Positions 7,231 through 15,709 of a stretch of DNA of 18,143 nucleotides are shown here, in pieces. The stretch is from assembly GCA_028288315.1 (NCBI GenBank), contig JAQBNY010000210.1, positions 1 to 18,143 on the forward strand, in the 5' to 3' direction. The notes below the pieces were generated by a model. The model was not told the DNA's origin. It did not search any database and worked only from the letters and a program-made list of their open reading frames with translations. The position numbers were made by a program, and so were the translations under genes. The stretch comes from Mucilaginibacter sp. (lineage in GTDB: Bacteria > Bacteroidota > Bacteroidia > Sphingobacteriales > Sphingobacteriaceae). How positions within the stretch are numbered: the stretch's first letter is position 1; every line of letters starts with the position of its first letter.

Positions 7231-9069
7231 ATGAAAAATTTGAAATTAAAAGTAATGATCCCGGCGGCAGTCCTACTGTTAGCCTCATCATATTCATGTA
7301 AGAAGTATCTCGATCAGCCTGCAAATGGTGCACTAACACCAGATGTGGTTGCAACCAGAACCGGTGTTGATGGTGTTTTAATAGGTGCCTATGCACTAGT
7401 AGATGGCGTTTATGCTGAACAACAAGGAAGCCCGTGGGAAACAGGTACCGATAACTGGGTTTATGGTAGTGTTGTAGCAGGTGATGCCTTTAAAGGCTCT
7501 AACCCTGGTGACCAGCCTGATGCCGCGAATCTTGAAGCGTTTAACGCAACAGGTGCAAACGCCTATCTTGATGATAAATGGCGCGTATGTTATGCAGGTG
7601 TACAACGTGCAAACGATGTATTGCGTGTTTTGCCAACAGTAAAGGATGGTTCAATTAATGCTGAACAAACAAAACAATATATTGCTGAAGCAAGGTTCCT
7701 ACGTGGTTTTTACCACCTGGAGGCTGCAAAGCTTTGGAAAAACATTCCATATGTTGATGAAACCATCACTTATGCTGCAAATAACTTTGATGTATCTAAC
7801 GATGGCCCAATTTGGGATAAAATTACAGCTGATTTTGCAGCAGCAGCAGCCGATCTTCCAGAAACGCAACTGCAAATTGGCCGTGCAAACAAATGGGCTG
7901 CTTTAGCTTTCGAGGCTAAAACACTTATGTTCAACCACAAGTATGCCGAGGCATTTACTATTTTAAAAGATGTAATTGCTAATGGTAAAACAAGTTCTGG
8001 TGCTACATATGCTTTAGGGCCTTATGCAAACAACTTTAATCCGTCAACAAAAAATGGCGCTGAAGGCGTATTTGTTGTGCAAACATCTGTGAAAGATGGA
8101 GCAAATGGTTTAAATGGCAACGCCGGTAACGTGTTAAACTTCCCTTCTGGTGGCCCTGCAGGATGCTGCGGTTTCTTCCAGCCAACATTTGATTTTGTTA
8201 ACTCATTTAAAGTTGATGCTAATGGTTTGCCTTTAATTGATACTTACCAAAATGATTACATTAAAAATGACCAGGGTGTTGCAGCAGAGGATGCTACATA
8301 TTTACCTGGTAATGAGGTTGTAGATGCAAGGTTAGACTGGTCAGCAGGCCGTCGTGGTATTCCTTACTTAGACTGGGGTATATGCCCGGGAGCTGCATGG
8401 GCACGTGACCAGCCAAATGGTGGTCCGTACTTACCAATTAAAAACGTTTATTACAAAGCTGCACAATCAACTACTTCAGATTCATACGGTGGTTGGGCTG
8501 CAAACCAGTCCACTTCAAATAGTTATAACGCTATCAGGTTTGCGGATGTGCTTTTATGGGCTGCAGAGTGTGCTGTTGAAGCAAACCAACTTTCGGTTGC
8601 AGAAACCTATGTTAACCAGGTTAGAGCTCGTGCCGCTTTACAAAGCGGTTGGGTTAAAGGTAAATTAACCGGTTATACCGGTGGTGATGCTACAAAACCA
8701 ATTGTAGATAATACTCAATTTGCTGCAAACTACAAAGTAGGTTTATACACAGGCCAGTTTGCAGCAAACGGCCAGGCATTTGCCCGTAAAGCGGTTTACT
8801 TTGAGCGCAAAATTGAGTTAGGTATGGAAGGTCATCGTTTCTTTGACTTATCTCGTTGGGATGCTGCAAATGGCGGCCCTGCAGGTACAATCATGTCAAC
8901 AGAAATTGAAAAATTCCTTAAAAATACTCGTGACTTTGGTGCCAAGTTTACATCAGCAGTTATGAAGGTTGCTAAGTTCACTGCAAACAGGAACGAACTT
9001 TTCCCTATACCTCAAGCCCAGATAGATTTATCGCAGGGTAAAAAACTAAAACAAAACCCTGGTTATTAA
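7231..9069 (+). CDS. susD: SusD/RagB-family nutrient-binding surface lipoprotein
   Basis: This protein forms the substrate-binding lid over the SusC barrel on the cell surface. The lipoprotein signal ends at SSYSC with C23 lipidated, then KKYLDQP, the usual SusD start. The TPR-bearing SusD fold runs through ARFLRGFYHLEAAKLW (about 150-170) and RFADVLLWAAECAVEA (about 435-450). The C-terminal hallmarks are FERKIELGMEGHRFFDLSRW (about 523-542) and NRNELFPIPQAQIDLS before the NPGY end. At 612 residues it is somewhat long for the family (usually 480-600) but intact. A strong terminator lies 15 bp after its stop, so the SusCD transcript probably ends here, without enzymes in the same operon. Confidence 0.95.
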   Translation: MKNLKLKVMIPAAVLLLASSYSCKKYLDQPANGALTPDVVATRTGVDGVLIGAYALVDGVYAEQQGSPWETGTDNWVYGSVVAGDAFKGSNPGDQPDAANLEAFNATGANAYLDDKWRVCYAGVQRANDVLRVLPTVKDGSINAEQTKQYIAEARFLRGFYHLEAAKLWKNIPYVDETITYAANNFDVSNDGPIWDKITADFAAAAADLPETQLQIGRANKWAALAFEAKTLMFNHKYAEAFTILKDVIANGKTSSGATYALGPYANNFNPSTKNGAEGVFVVQTSVKDGANGLNGNAGNVLNFPSGGPAGCCGFFQPTFDFVNSFKVDANGLPLIDTYQNDYIKNDQGVAAEDATYLPGNEVVDARLDWSAGRRGIPYLDWGICPGAAWARDQPNGGPYLPIKNVYYKAAQSTTSDSYGGWAANQSTSNSYNAIRFADVLLWAAECAVEANQLSVAETYVNQVRARAALQSGWVKGKLTGYTGGDATKPIVDNTQFAANYKVGLYTGQFAANGQAFARKAVYFERKIELGMEGHRFFDLSRWDAANGGPAGTIMSTEIEKFLKNTRDFGAKFTSAVMKVAKFTANRNELFPIPQAQIDLSQGKKLKQNPGY

Positions 9070-9083
9070 TTATAATAACTCAT

Positions 9084-9121
9084 AAAAGAGGGGGGGATAA
9101 TCTATCTTCCCCTCTTTTTTT
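9084..9121 (+). terminator. Strong rho-independent terminator after susD
   Basis: AAAAGAGGGG (9084-9093) pairs perfectly with CCCCTCTTTT (9109-9118), and the U run continues to 9121. The 15-nt loop contains an inner GATA/TATC pairing. A seven-G run (9090-9096) forms the top of the 5' arm. Confidence 0.9.
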
Positions 9122-9125
9122 ATTA

Positions 9126-9133
9126 TATATTTG
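9126..9133 (+). promoter_or_regulatory. Candidate -7 box for the FG-GAP/haloperoxidase operon
   Basis: TATATTTG matches TAnnTTTG exactly, 17 bp before the ATG at 9150 and directly after the susD terminator. It would give a very short leader of about 10 nt. The -33 position holds ATCT inside the terminator loop, so the -33 element is poor. Confidence 0.4.
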
Positions 9134-9149
9134 TTTCAGACCCATTGTA

Positions 9150-12100
9150 ATGAGAGCTTTAAAATCCCCCTTTTTGATCGCTTTAGCACTATTTGCTTTT
9201 TCGTGTAAAAAAGCAACCCTTTTTGAAAAGGTTTCTTCATCCCACTCTAATATTCACTTTAATAATGAGATAGTTGAGAATGATTCTATCAATCCGCTGG
9301 ATATGCTTAACATATACAACGGTGGAGGGGTAGGTATTGGCGATTTTAATAATGATGGCTTGCAGGATATTTACTTTATTGGCAATGCGGTATCTAACCG
9401 GTTATACATCAATAAAGGCGATATGAAGTTTGATGATGTTACAGAAAAGGCTGGGGTAGCCGGTAAAGGTGGCTGGGGCAGGGGTGTAGCCGTTTTTGAT
9501 ATTAATAACGATGGTTTAAAGGATATATACATATGTAATACTCTTTTACACAATCCTGTTAAGCGCATGAACCTGTTATACATTAACCAGGGGCCCGACA
9601 AAGACGGCATTCCGCATTTTAAAGAAGCCGCAAAGGAATATGGATTGAATATTAATATACACTCTACCATGGCATCATTTTTTGATTATGATAATGATGG
9701 TGATTTGGATATGTACCTTACAGTTAACGAGGCAAAATCAACAGATAATACGAGTTCTTTCAGGCCCATAATTAAAGATGGTTCAGCAAAAAGTACAGGC
9801 AGGCTTTACCGTAATGATTATAACCCGGCTTTAAAGCATGGAGTTTATACAAATGTATCTAAACAAGCTGGTATTCTTATTGAAGGGTATGGCCATGCTG
9901 CCAGCATTGCAGATATAAATCGCGATGGGTGGAAAGATATATATGTTACCAACGATTTTTTACCAAGCAACATCTTATACATCAATAATCACGACGGTAC
10001 CTTTACAGATCGTACACAGGAATACTTTAAGCACACTGCCACAAGTGCAATGGGGCAGGATATTCAGGATATTAATAATGATGGCCTTGCTGATGTTTTT
10101 GAATTGGATATGGACCCGGAGGATAACTATCGTAAAAAAATGTTCATGCCCGGAACATCATACCAGTTGTATCAAAATTTTGATCAATACGGCTATCAAT
10201 ACCAATATAATCATAATACTTTACAGCTTAATCAGGGGCCACGTTTAGGTCAGAATGATTCTATAGGTGCGCCAATATTTAGCGAAATTTCCTTTTTAAG
10301 TGGCGTAGCACAAACCGACTGGAGTTGGGGGCCCATGATAACCGATTTCGATAATGATGGTTTTCGGGATATAATAGTAACAAATGGTTATCCGCGTGAT
10401 GTTACCGATCATGATTTTATAACTTTCAGGAACGAATCATACGCGATAGCTACCAAAAGACAAGTACTTGATCAAATACCTATTGTTAAGATACCTAATT
10501 ATGCATTCCGGAACAACGGCACACTACAGTTTGAGGACGTATCAAAAAACTGGGGCTTAGATATCCCTTCATTTTCAAATGGTGCCGCTTATGCCGATCT
10601 GGATAACGATGGTGCAATGGATATGATCATTAACAATATTGATGATGAAGCATACATCTACCGGAATACTGTAAGAGACAAAGACAAAGGAGATAACCAT
10701 TATCTGCATATCCAATTTAAAGGATCAGATCAAAATAAGGATGGCATAGGTGCCTGGGCCGATATTTATTATGACCATGGCAAACACCAGGTGTATGAGA
10801 ATACACCGTTCAGAGGGTATTTATCTACCATACAAAACATTGCCAATTTTGGTTTGGGCAAGGTTGCTAAATTAGATTCGGTAGTTATAAAATGGCAAAA
10901 CGGAAAGCAGCAAACCTTGCATAATATCAAAGCCGATCAAACGCTTAAAGTGGATATTGCCAATGCACATAGCAATTACAGTTTTGATGGGCCAAAAATT
11001 AACACACAATCATTATTTACTGAAGTTACCAAAGCTGTAGGCATAAATTATATTCATAAATCAGATGATTTTGTTGATTTTAATGTGCAAAAGCTTATTC
11101 CTCATAAATTATCAGAATACTCACCCGCAGTTGCCGTAGGTGATGTTGATGGTAATGGTTTTGATGATATGGTTGTTGGCGGTACATCAAAGTACCCGGC
11201 ACAATTATTTTTACAACAGGCAAGTGGTAAGTTCATACAACAGAACATGGTTACATCTGCAACAACTTCAAACAAGTTTAAAGATGAAGGCCTGCTGTTA
11301 TTTGATGCTGATGGCGATGGCGACCTTGATTTGTACGCCGCAAGCGGCGGTTATGAACAGGAGCCCGGCTCAAAATCATACCAGGATAGGATTTATATGA
11401 ACAACGGCAAAGGCAACTTTACCTTACAGCCTGATGCTTTACCGGCTAATTTCACCAGTAAGTTGTGCGTTAAGGCTGTTGATTATAATAAAGATGGCTC
11501 GCTTGATCTGTTCGTATCTGGCAGGGTAGAGCCCTGGAACTATCCTAAACCGGTATCAAGTTTTATTTTGCGTAACGATAGCAAGAACGGGCACATTAAA
11601 TTTACTGATGTAACCCCCACCGTAGCAAAGGGGCTTACCAATATTGGTTTAGTATGCGATGCCGCTTTTACGGATTATGACAACGATGGCTGGCCCGACT
11701 TGGTAATTACCGGCGAGTGGATGCCTGTTACATTTTTAAAGAACGATCATGGTACATTTAAAAACGTTACTAGCACCACCGGCATTGCTAATCAATTAGG
11801 CTGGTGGAACACCATCACCGGTGCTGATTTTGATAATGACGGCGATATTGATTACATAGTAGGTAACACAGGTTTAAACACTTTCTATAAAGCTACAGAC
11901 CAATATCCGATGTATATAACCGCAAAAGATTTTGACAATAATAATAGCTATGATGCATTCCCATCGGTATTTTTAAAAGACAAAAAGGGAGTAATGCAGG
12001 AGTTTCCGGCCCATACACGCGATGATATTGTTAAGCAAGTAATTAGCATGCGTGTGAGGTATCAAAATTATAAATCATACGCCGTAGCAACCATGGATAG

Positions 12101-12722
12101 CGTGCTTACGCCCGAAATGCGAAAAGGAGCTTTAAGGTTAAAGGCAAATACACTTTTATCATGCTATCTGCGTAATGATGGCAAAGGTAAATTTACCATG
12201 ATACCACTGCCCGAGCAAGCGCAGATATCACAATTAGCCGGGATGGTAGTAGATGATTTTGATGGCGACGGCAACCTTGATGTAGCCCTAAACGGTAATG
12301 ATTATGGTACTGAAGTAAGCACAGGCAGGTATGATGCCTTTAATGGCTTAATGCTAAAAGGCGATGGCAAGGGTAATTTTAAACCATTAACCATACAGCA
12401 AAGCGGAATTTATATCCCAGGCAATGGTAAGGCGCTGGTTAAACTACGGGGCGCTAAGGGCCAATATATGTTGGCTGCTACCCAATATAAAGATGCCATT
12501 AAGGTATTTGAATTAAAGAAGCCAGTTAAAACGGTTAAGCTGCAGCCATTAGATATGTTTGCTCATATAAAATATAAGAATGGCAAAACAGCCAAACAGG
12601 AATTTTATAACGGCGGATCGTTCTTATCGCAGTCGGCAAGGTTCTTTAATATTGATCCGGCAATGGCATCTGTAACTGTTACTGATAATTATGGGCATAC
12701 AAGGAGTATACCGTTAAATTAA
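9150..12722 (+). CDS. FG-GAP/VCBS repeat lipoprotein with ASPIC/UnbV domain (CRTAC1-like)
   Basis: This is a predicted envelope lipoprotein (lipobox AFSC, C19, then KKATLF). Thirteen calcium-binding loops of the D-x-[DN]-x-[DN]-G-x-x-D type can be read, starting at residues 65, 117, 179, 255, 307, 399, 483, 665, 719, 778, 842, 893 and 1036. A degenerate one is at 927 (DFDNNNSYD). They form two beta-propeller blocks. Between them, residues about 515-600 are an ASPIC/UnbV domain with NHYLHIQFKG, NKDGIGA, RGYLST and ANFGLG. Residues about 1135-1190 (YKNGKTAKQEF, GGSFLSQSAR) look like a second, shortened ASPIC-like module. Similar 1100-1200-aa proteins are common beside SusCD pairs in Bacteroidota, but their biochemical role is not established; binding of polymer or protein is usual for propellers. 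The next gene starts 18 bp after its stop, indicating one operon. Confidence 0.9.
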   Translation: MRALKSPFLIALALFAFSCKKATLFEKVSSSHSNIHFNNEIVENDSINPLDMLNIYNGGGVGIGDFNNDGLQDIYFIGNAVSNRLYINKGDMKFDDVTEKAGVAGKGGWGRGVAVFDINNDGLKDIYICNTLLHNPVKRMNLLYINQGPDKDGIPHFKEAAKEYGLNINIHSTMASFFDYDNDGDLDMYLTVNEAKSTDNTSSFRPIIKDGSAKSTGRLYRNDYNPALKHGVYTNVSKQAGILIEGYGHAASIADINRDGWKDIYVTNDFLPSNILYINNHDGTFTDRTQEYFKHTATSAMGQDIQDINNDGLADVFELDMDPEDNYRKKMFMPGTSYQLYQNFDQYGYQYQYNHNTLQLNQGPRLGQNDSIGAPIFSEISFLSGVAQTDWSWGPMITDFDNDGFRDIIVTNGYPRDVTDHDFITFRNESYAIATKRQVLDQIPIVKIPNYAFRNNGTLQFEDVSKNWGLDIPSFSNGAAYADLDNDGAMDMIINNIDDEAYIYRNTVRDKDKGDNHYLHIQFKGSDQNKDGIGAWADIYYDHGKHQVYENTPFRGYLSTIQNIANFGLGKVAKLDSVVIKWQNGKQQTLHNIKADQTLKVDIANAHSNYSFDGPKINTQSLFTEVTKAVGINYIHKSDDFVDFNVQKLIPHKLSEYSPAVAVGDVDGNGFDDMVVGGTSKYPAQLFLQQASGKFIQQNMVTSATTSNKFKDEGLLLFDADGDGDLDLYAASGGYEQEPGSKSYQDRIYMNNGKGNFTLQPDALPANFTSKLCVKAVDYNKDGSLDLFVSGRVEPWNYPKPVSSFILRNDSKNGHIKFTDVTPTVAKGLTNIGLVCDAAFTDYDNDGWPDLVITGEWMPVTFLKNDHGTFKNVTSTTGIANQLGWWNTITGADFDNDGDIDYIVGNTGLNTFYKATDQYPMYITAKDFDNNNSYDAFPSVFLKDKKGVMQEFPAHTRDDIVKQVISMRVRYQNYKSYAVATMDSVLTPEMRKGALRLKANTLLSCYLRNDGKGKFTMIPLPEQAQISQLAGMVVDDFDGDGNLDVALNGNDYGTEVSTGRYDAFNGLMLKGDGKGNFKPLTIQQSGIYIPGNGKALVKLRGAKGQYMLAATQYKDAIKVFELKKPVKTVKLQPLDMFAHIKYKNGKTAKQEFYNGGSFLSQSARFFNIDPAMASVTVTDNYGHTRSIPLN

Positions 12723-12740
12723 TATATTGCCCAACCAATT

Positions 12741-14060
12741 ATGAAATACTTGAAGATATTACTTGCTGCAGTCTTTGTATTGGTTGTTGTAAGTTGTAAA
12801 CAAAAAAATAAAACTAAGTTGTTAAACGATGCCGAGGTTTTGCATGAAAATGTTGACCAGCTAACGCAGGTTATTATTTATGATGTGTTTAGTCCGCCGG
12901 TTGCGAGCCGTATTTATGGGTATACATCACTTGCTGCTTATGAGGCTATGCGTTTTGCTGATCCCAAATACAATTCAATTGTAAGTCAGTTAAATGGTTT
13001 TAAACCGTTGCCTCAGCCTCAAAAAGGTAAGAAGTATAACTTTGCACTGGCTGCTACAAAAGCATTTTTTACTGTAGCGCATAAAGTAACTTTTTCTGTT
13101 GATACATTAAAAAAATACGAGAACAAGGTGTTTGCTATGTATCAGGATAACCTGGACGACTCTACCTACGTACGTTCAATGGATTTTGGCGAAAAAATAG
13201 GGAAAGCCATATTAGGCAGGGCCGCATTTGACAATTACCCGCAAACAAGGGGCAAACCACGTTTTCTGGGTAAAAACGATGATGGAAAATGGCGTCCAAC
13301 ACCACCAGATTATCTGGACGGTGTTGAATTTTGCTGGGGTACAATGGAAACATTCGCCGTAAAATCATCTTCAGATTTTGCTTTGCCGCCGCCGCCGCCA
13401 TTTAGTGATGATAAGAACAGCGAATACTTTAAACAAAACCTTGCAGTATACAATCAAAGCAAAAACAATACAAAAGAGCAAATTACTATAGCTAAGTTTT
13501 GGGATGATAACCCTTTTGTTATACAGCACAGTGGCCATATGATGTTTGTGAATAAAAAAATTACACCGGGTGGGCACTGGATAGGTATTACTGCCATTGC
13601 CTGTAAAAAGACCAAGGCAAGTGCTGTTAAAACTGCTCAGGCTTATGCACTAACATCAATTGCTTTATATGACGCGTTTATTTGCGGCTGGCAGGTTAAA
13701 TACACTACTCAATATATAAGGCCGGTTACTGTTATTAACGATAAAATAGATCATAATTGGCTGCCTTTATTGCAAACACCACCGTTTCCTGAATATCCAA
13801 GCGGGCACAGTGATATCAGTGGTGCATCGGCGGTTATTTTAACACATCTTTTTGGAGATAACTTTGAATACATGGATACAAGCGATTTGCGTTATATTGG
13901 CATGCAGCGTCATTTCGATTCGTTTTTAAAGGCTGCCGATGAAACATCTATAAGCAGGTATTATGGCGGATTACATTACAAAGTAAGCGTAGATGCCGGT
14001 GCCAAACAAGGCAGGCAAATAGGCGAATATATTTGGAACAAACTAAAATTGCAAAATTAA
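12741..14060 (+). CDS. Vanadium-dependent haloperoxidase / PAP2-superfamily lipoprotein
   Basis: Vanadium haloperoxidases use peroxide to oxidise halides to hypohalous acid; the same fold also serves acid phosphatases. All vanadate/phosphate-site motifs are present in order: K320-x6-R327-P328 (KYTTQYIRP), P-S354-G355-H356 (YPSGHSD) and R406-x5-H412 (RYYGGLH). H412 would be the axial vanadium ligand and H356 the acid-base residue. The two-helical-bundle lead-in (VIIYDVFSPPVASRIYGYTSLAAYEA, split here as residues 44-69) is typical of the vanadium chloroperoxidase branch. A lipobox VVVSC (C19) then KQKNK predicts membrane anchoring. A five-proline run (216-220) lies in a loop. At 439 residues it fits the bacterial family. 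It lies 18 bp after the FG-GAP gene and 25 bp before the cytochrome gene. Peroxidase versus phosphatase activity, and the halide used, cannot be decided from sequence. Confidence 0.9.
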   Translation: MKYLKILLAAVFVLVVVSCKQKNKTKLLNDAEVLHENVDQLTQVIIYDVFSPPVASRIYGYTSLAAYEAMRFADPKYNSIVSQLNGFKPLPQPQKGKKYNFALAATKAFFTVAHKVTFSVDTLKKYENKVFAMYQDNLDDSTYVRSMDFGEKIGKAILGRAAFDNYPQTRGKPRFLGKNDDGKWRPTPPDYLDGVEFCWGTMETFAVKSSSDFALPPPPPFSDDKNSEYFKQNLAVYNQSKNNTKEQITIAKFWDDNPFVIQHSGHMMFVNKKITPGGHWIGITAIACKKTKASAVKTAQAYALTSIALYDAFICGWQVKYTTQYIRPVTVINDKIDHNWLPLLQTPPFPEYPSGHSDISGASAVILTHLFGDNFEYMDTSDLRYIGMQRHFDSFLKAADETSISRYYGGLHYKVSVDAGAKQGRQIGEYIWNKLKLQN

Positions 14061-14085
14061 ATAATAACACAAGTACTACCGTTTT

Positions 14086-15648
14086 ATGAAACCGAATAGA
14101 ACTTTTTTATTTACATCATCTATATTATCATTTATTTTATTGCTGTCGGCAAGTACATTGTTCAATGGCTGTAAAAATAAAACATCAACCGCATCTGCTT
14201 ATCAATTAACCGGCGATACCTTAGTGGACGGCAAAAATCTGGTACAACTGCATTGCACAAAGTGCCATTCGCTTGTGCCAGTAAACGCGCTTACAAAAAC
14301 CGTTTGGACAGTGCATACTTTACCTGCAATGGCCCAGTTTTTAGGAATATCAACCTATGGCCCAGATTACTATAAATCAGAAAAAGACACAGCCGGCTTA
14401 TCTCTTTCAGAATGGCAAAGCATAGTTACGTACTATAAAAAGTTAGCTCCAGACACATTAATGCCTGCAAAAGCACCGTCGCCTTTATTAAATGACTGGG
14501 CCGGGTTCAGCTTAATTAAGCCAGCCAAGATTAATGATATATGTTTTACTACCATGGTTGCTTCAAACCCAACTACAGGTAAATTATATACCGGAGATGT
14601 GGTATCAGGATTTTTAACAGAGTGGAGTAAAGATCTTAAAATAACTAATCAAACCAAGTTACCATCGGCAGCGGTAAATGCCAATTTTATAAAGGATGCA
14701 ACAGGTGCTGAGCAGGCAATTATATCATGTATTGGCAGGTTAGATCCTATTGACTTTCCAAATGGCAGGATATTCAATTTAAGTTTAACCGGGGGTAAAA
14801 ATCAGCAGTTAACAGAAATCGCATCAGATCTTCCCCGACCTGTACAAACCCTTAATGCTGATTTTGATAAGGACGGTACAAATGAAATTGTAATATGTGG
14901 TCAGGGAAATTTAAAAGGTGGGGTATTCATGCTAAAACCTACTGCTGATCATAAATCATATAAGCAATTCACTATTACAGACAGGCCGGGAGCAGTGCAG
15001 GCGGTAGCAGGTGACTATAATAAAGATGGCTGGCCAGATTTAATGGTGTTGTTTGGTGTTAATAACGAAGGCCTGTCACTATTCTTAAATGACCATAAAG
15101 GTGGCTTCACATCAAAAGAGTTGTTAAATTTTCCACCGGTAAATGGTTCAACAAGTTTTCAGCTAACGGATATTGACCATGACGGCAATCTTGATTTAAT
15201 ATATACCTGTGGTTATAACTACCGAGATTCGAGGATTTTAAAACCTTACCATGGTTTATACATTTATAAAAACCTGGGCAATTTTAAATTTAAACAAACC
15301 TGGTTTTATCCCATAAACGGTTGTACTAAAGCCATAGCTACTGATTTTGATAAGGATGGTGATTTGGATATAGCCACCATTGCCTTTTTTGCAGATATGA
15401 AAAATAAGCCAGCCGAAGAGTTTATTTATTTTGAGCAGGATAAGCCTATGAGTTTTAAAGCGCATGCTGTGCCGGTAAGTGAGCACGGCAGGTGGATGGC
15501 AATGGAAGTTACAGATCATAACAATGATGGCAAGCCTGATATTATTTTAGGCAATTATGCGAGCGGGCTATTGTTTCAACCTAATTTTACGCCAAATTGG
15601 GATGAGCATACGCCATTTATAGTACTGGAGAATAACATAAAGAAATAA
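14086..15648 (+). CDS. c-type cytochrome fused to FG-GAP/VCBS repeats, lipoprotein
   Basis: Residues 1-29 form a lipoprotein signal with FNGC (C29). A small cytochrome c domain follows (about 40-122). The heme motif is C57-T-K-C60-H61, and M82 in the LPAMAQFLG segment is a plausible distal ligand. The rest (about 130-520) is a beta-propeller-like region with five calcium-loop motifs: DFDKDGTNE (259), DYNKDGWPD (310), DIDHDGNLD (362), DFDKDGDLD (420) and DHNNDGKPD (477). A single heme on a propeller suggests an electron-transfer partner held on the envelope. Being last in the operon with the haloperoxidase-fold enzyme suggests a common redox task, but that link is inferred. The operon ends at the hairpin at 15664-15702. 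The cytochrome and repeat assignments are firm; no specific function is known to me. Confidence 0.88.
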   Translation: MKPNRTFLFTSSILSFILLLSASTLFNGCKNKTSTASAYQLTGDTLVDGKNLVQLHCTKCHSLVPVNALTKTVWTVHTLPAMAQFLGISTYGPDYYKSEKDTAGLSLSEWQSIVTYYKKLAPDTLMPAKAPSPLLNDWAGFSLIKPAKINDICFTTMVASNPTTGKLYTGDVVSGFLTEWSKDLKITNQTKLPSAAVNANFIKDATGAEQAIISCIGRLDPIDFPNGRIFNLSLTGGKNQQLTEIASDLPRPVQTLNADFDKDGTNEIVICGQGNLKGGVFMLKPTADHKSYKQFTITDRPGAVQAVAGDYNKDGWPDLMVLFGVNNEGLSLFLNDHKGGFTSKELLNFPPVNGSTSFQLTDIDHDGNLDLIYTCGYNYRDSRILKPYHGLYIYKNLGNFKFKQTWFYPINGCTKAIATDFDKDGDLDIATIAFFADMKNKPAEEFIYFEQDKPMSFKAHAVPVSEHGRWMAMEVTDHNNDGKPDIILGNYASGLLFQPNFTPNWDEHTPFIVLENNIKK

Positions 15649-15663
15649 AATTTAACCTCCTTT

Positions 15664-15709
15664 AAATGATGGTTATGCTACGCGGTAGGATAACCATCAT
15701 TTCTTTTTT
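15664..15709 (+). terminator. Strong terminator between convergent genes
   Basis: A perfect 13-bp stem AAATGATGGTTAT/ATAACCATCATTT (15664-15676 with 15690-15702) is topped by an inner CTAC/GTAG pairing and followed by ctttttt. The U run serves the plus-strand operon. The minus-strand cytochrome gene has its stop codon inside the 3' arm (15697-15699). On that strand no U run follows, so it would act there only as a hairpin. Confidence 0.9.

Noticed and set aside
7837..7851. Short gca/cag triplet run in susD
   Set aside because: It encodes a short alanine run within the helical region; too short to be a meaningful repeat.
9150..12722. Reading the FG-GAP protein as an integrin-like adhesin
   Set aside because: FG-GAP calcium loops alone do not show adhesion; the central ASPIC/UnbV domain and lipoprotein anchor place it with CRTAC1-like bacterial proteins of unsettled function.
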